DNA of 64,000 nucleotides, taken from contig CM076153.1 in assembly GCA_038025085.1 (NCBI GenBank), positions 15,103,001 through 15,167,000 of the forward strand, written 5' to 3'. Under the pieces are notes generated by a model that was given only the letters and a program-made list of their open reading frames with translations, was not told where the DNA came from and did not search any database. The translations under genes and the position numbers were made by a program. Positions 63,615 to 64,000 of the stretch are shown piece by piece (the stretch's first letter is position 1; each line of letters begins with the position of its first letter). Origin of the DNA: Tetragonia tetragonoides (Eukaryota > Streptophyta > Magnoliopsida > Caryophyllales > Aizoaceae).

Positions 63615-64000
63615 TTGGTCTCATCTTCTTTGTATCGCCTCAATTGCTTCAGTCTCTATTAAATGATTATAAGGTCTGCCTTTTACATCAGTTTATTGGA
63701 GTTTAATCTAGGATATAATCTTAGATTGTACTGTATTACGAGTAGTTTAGAAAGTTCTTAGGGAATTGACAAGTAGAAATTAATGTGTAGAAAAATATAG
63801 ATAAACTTCAACAGTACCATAAAATCCGCATCATAAAAATCATGGCAAACGCCTTGGCAGTGGCTAAATATGACAGACATTTCATTCTCCGGTTTGTTTT
63901 TTCTTTTAGGAACAGCAATATATATTCTCATTTATAGATCTCCTTTATGCCTAAAAAATGTACAATGTCATAGGCTCTCAGAGCCTCGCCTATAGGCTAT
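63615..64000. other. Downstream of the WAK-like remnant, no feature seen
   Basis: AT-rich sequence without recognisable coding motifs. It could be an intron of the WAK-like gene continuing past the window. Confidence 0.4.

Overview
The window is nuclear DNA of a flowering plant, most likely a eudicot. The evidence is AT-rich DNA, genes split by many GT-AG introns, and genes for a plastid fibrillin, a GT-2-type trihelix factor, a plant mobile domain (PMD) protein and a wall-associated-kinase ectodomain. Many small transposons lie in introns and between genes. I did not try to name the genus. All gene models below were built by reading splice sites and checking that the phases fit.

Layout, left to right. 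1-23928 (+): the 3' three quarters of a very large spatacsin (SPG11-like) gene, 22 exons in view. 25773-32131: a 6.36-kb autonomous-type Mutator-like element (MULE). It carries two convergent genes, a transposase fused to an OTU cysteine-protease domain (+) and a PMD protein (-). Each gene begins inside a terminal region, and each first intron holds the same array of palindromes plus a trinucleotide microsatellite. 32369-34524 (+): fibrillin 5 (plastid). 37228-41543 (+): BolA2-like protein with a 3.9-kb first intron. 44171-50108 (+): two-domain trihelix transcription factor. 54687-62306 (+): AAMP-type WD40 protein whose first exon is broken and whose third intron carries an antisense dead LINE. 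62843-63614 (+): decayed wall-associated-kinase ectodomain.

Fibrillin 5 followed directly by BolA2 on the same strand has the same order as Arabidopsis At5g09820-At5g09830 (from memory), which supports both calls. The other genes are independent housekeeping or regulatory genes with no operon-like relation.

Repeat content: two tRNA-derived SINE families (one with four copies, each with its own target duplication), Au/TS-type SINE fragments, two LINE remnants (one interrupted by a hAT-like element), a Stowaway MITE, Tourist-like MITEs, hAT-like MITEs, a non-autonomous MULE with a perfect 9-bp target duplication, a CACG-rich element with a 10-bp duplication, and several tandem repeats.

The most unusual object is the 6.36-kb MULE. 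Its PMD gene appears intact. Its transposase-OTU gene is broken by one in-frame TAG that removes the putative catalytic histidine of the OTU domain. Its right end lies about 240 bp upstream of the fibrillin 5 start codon.
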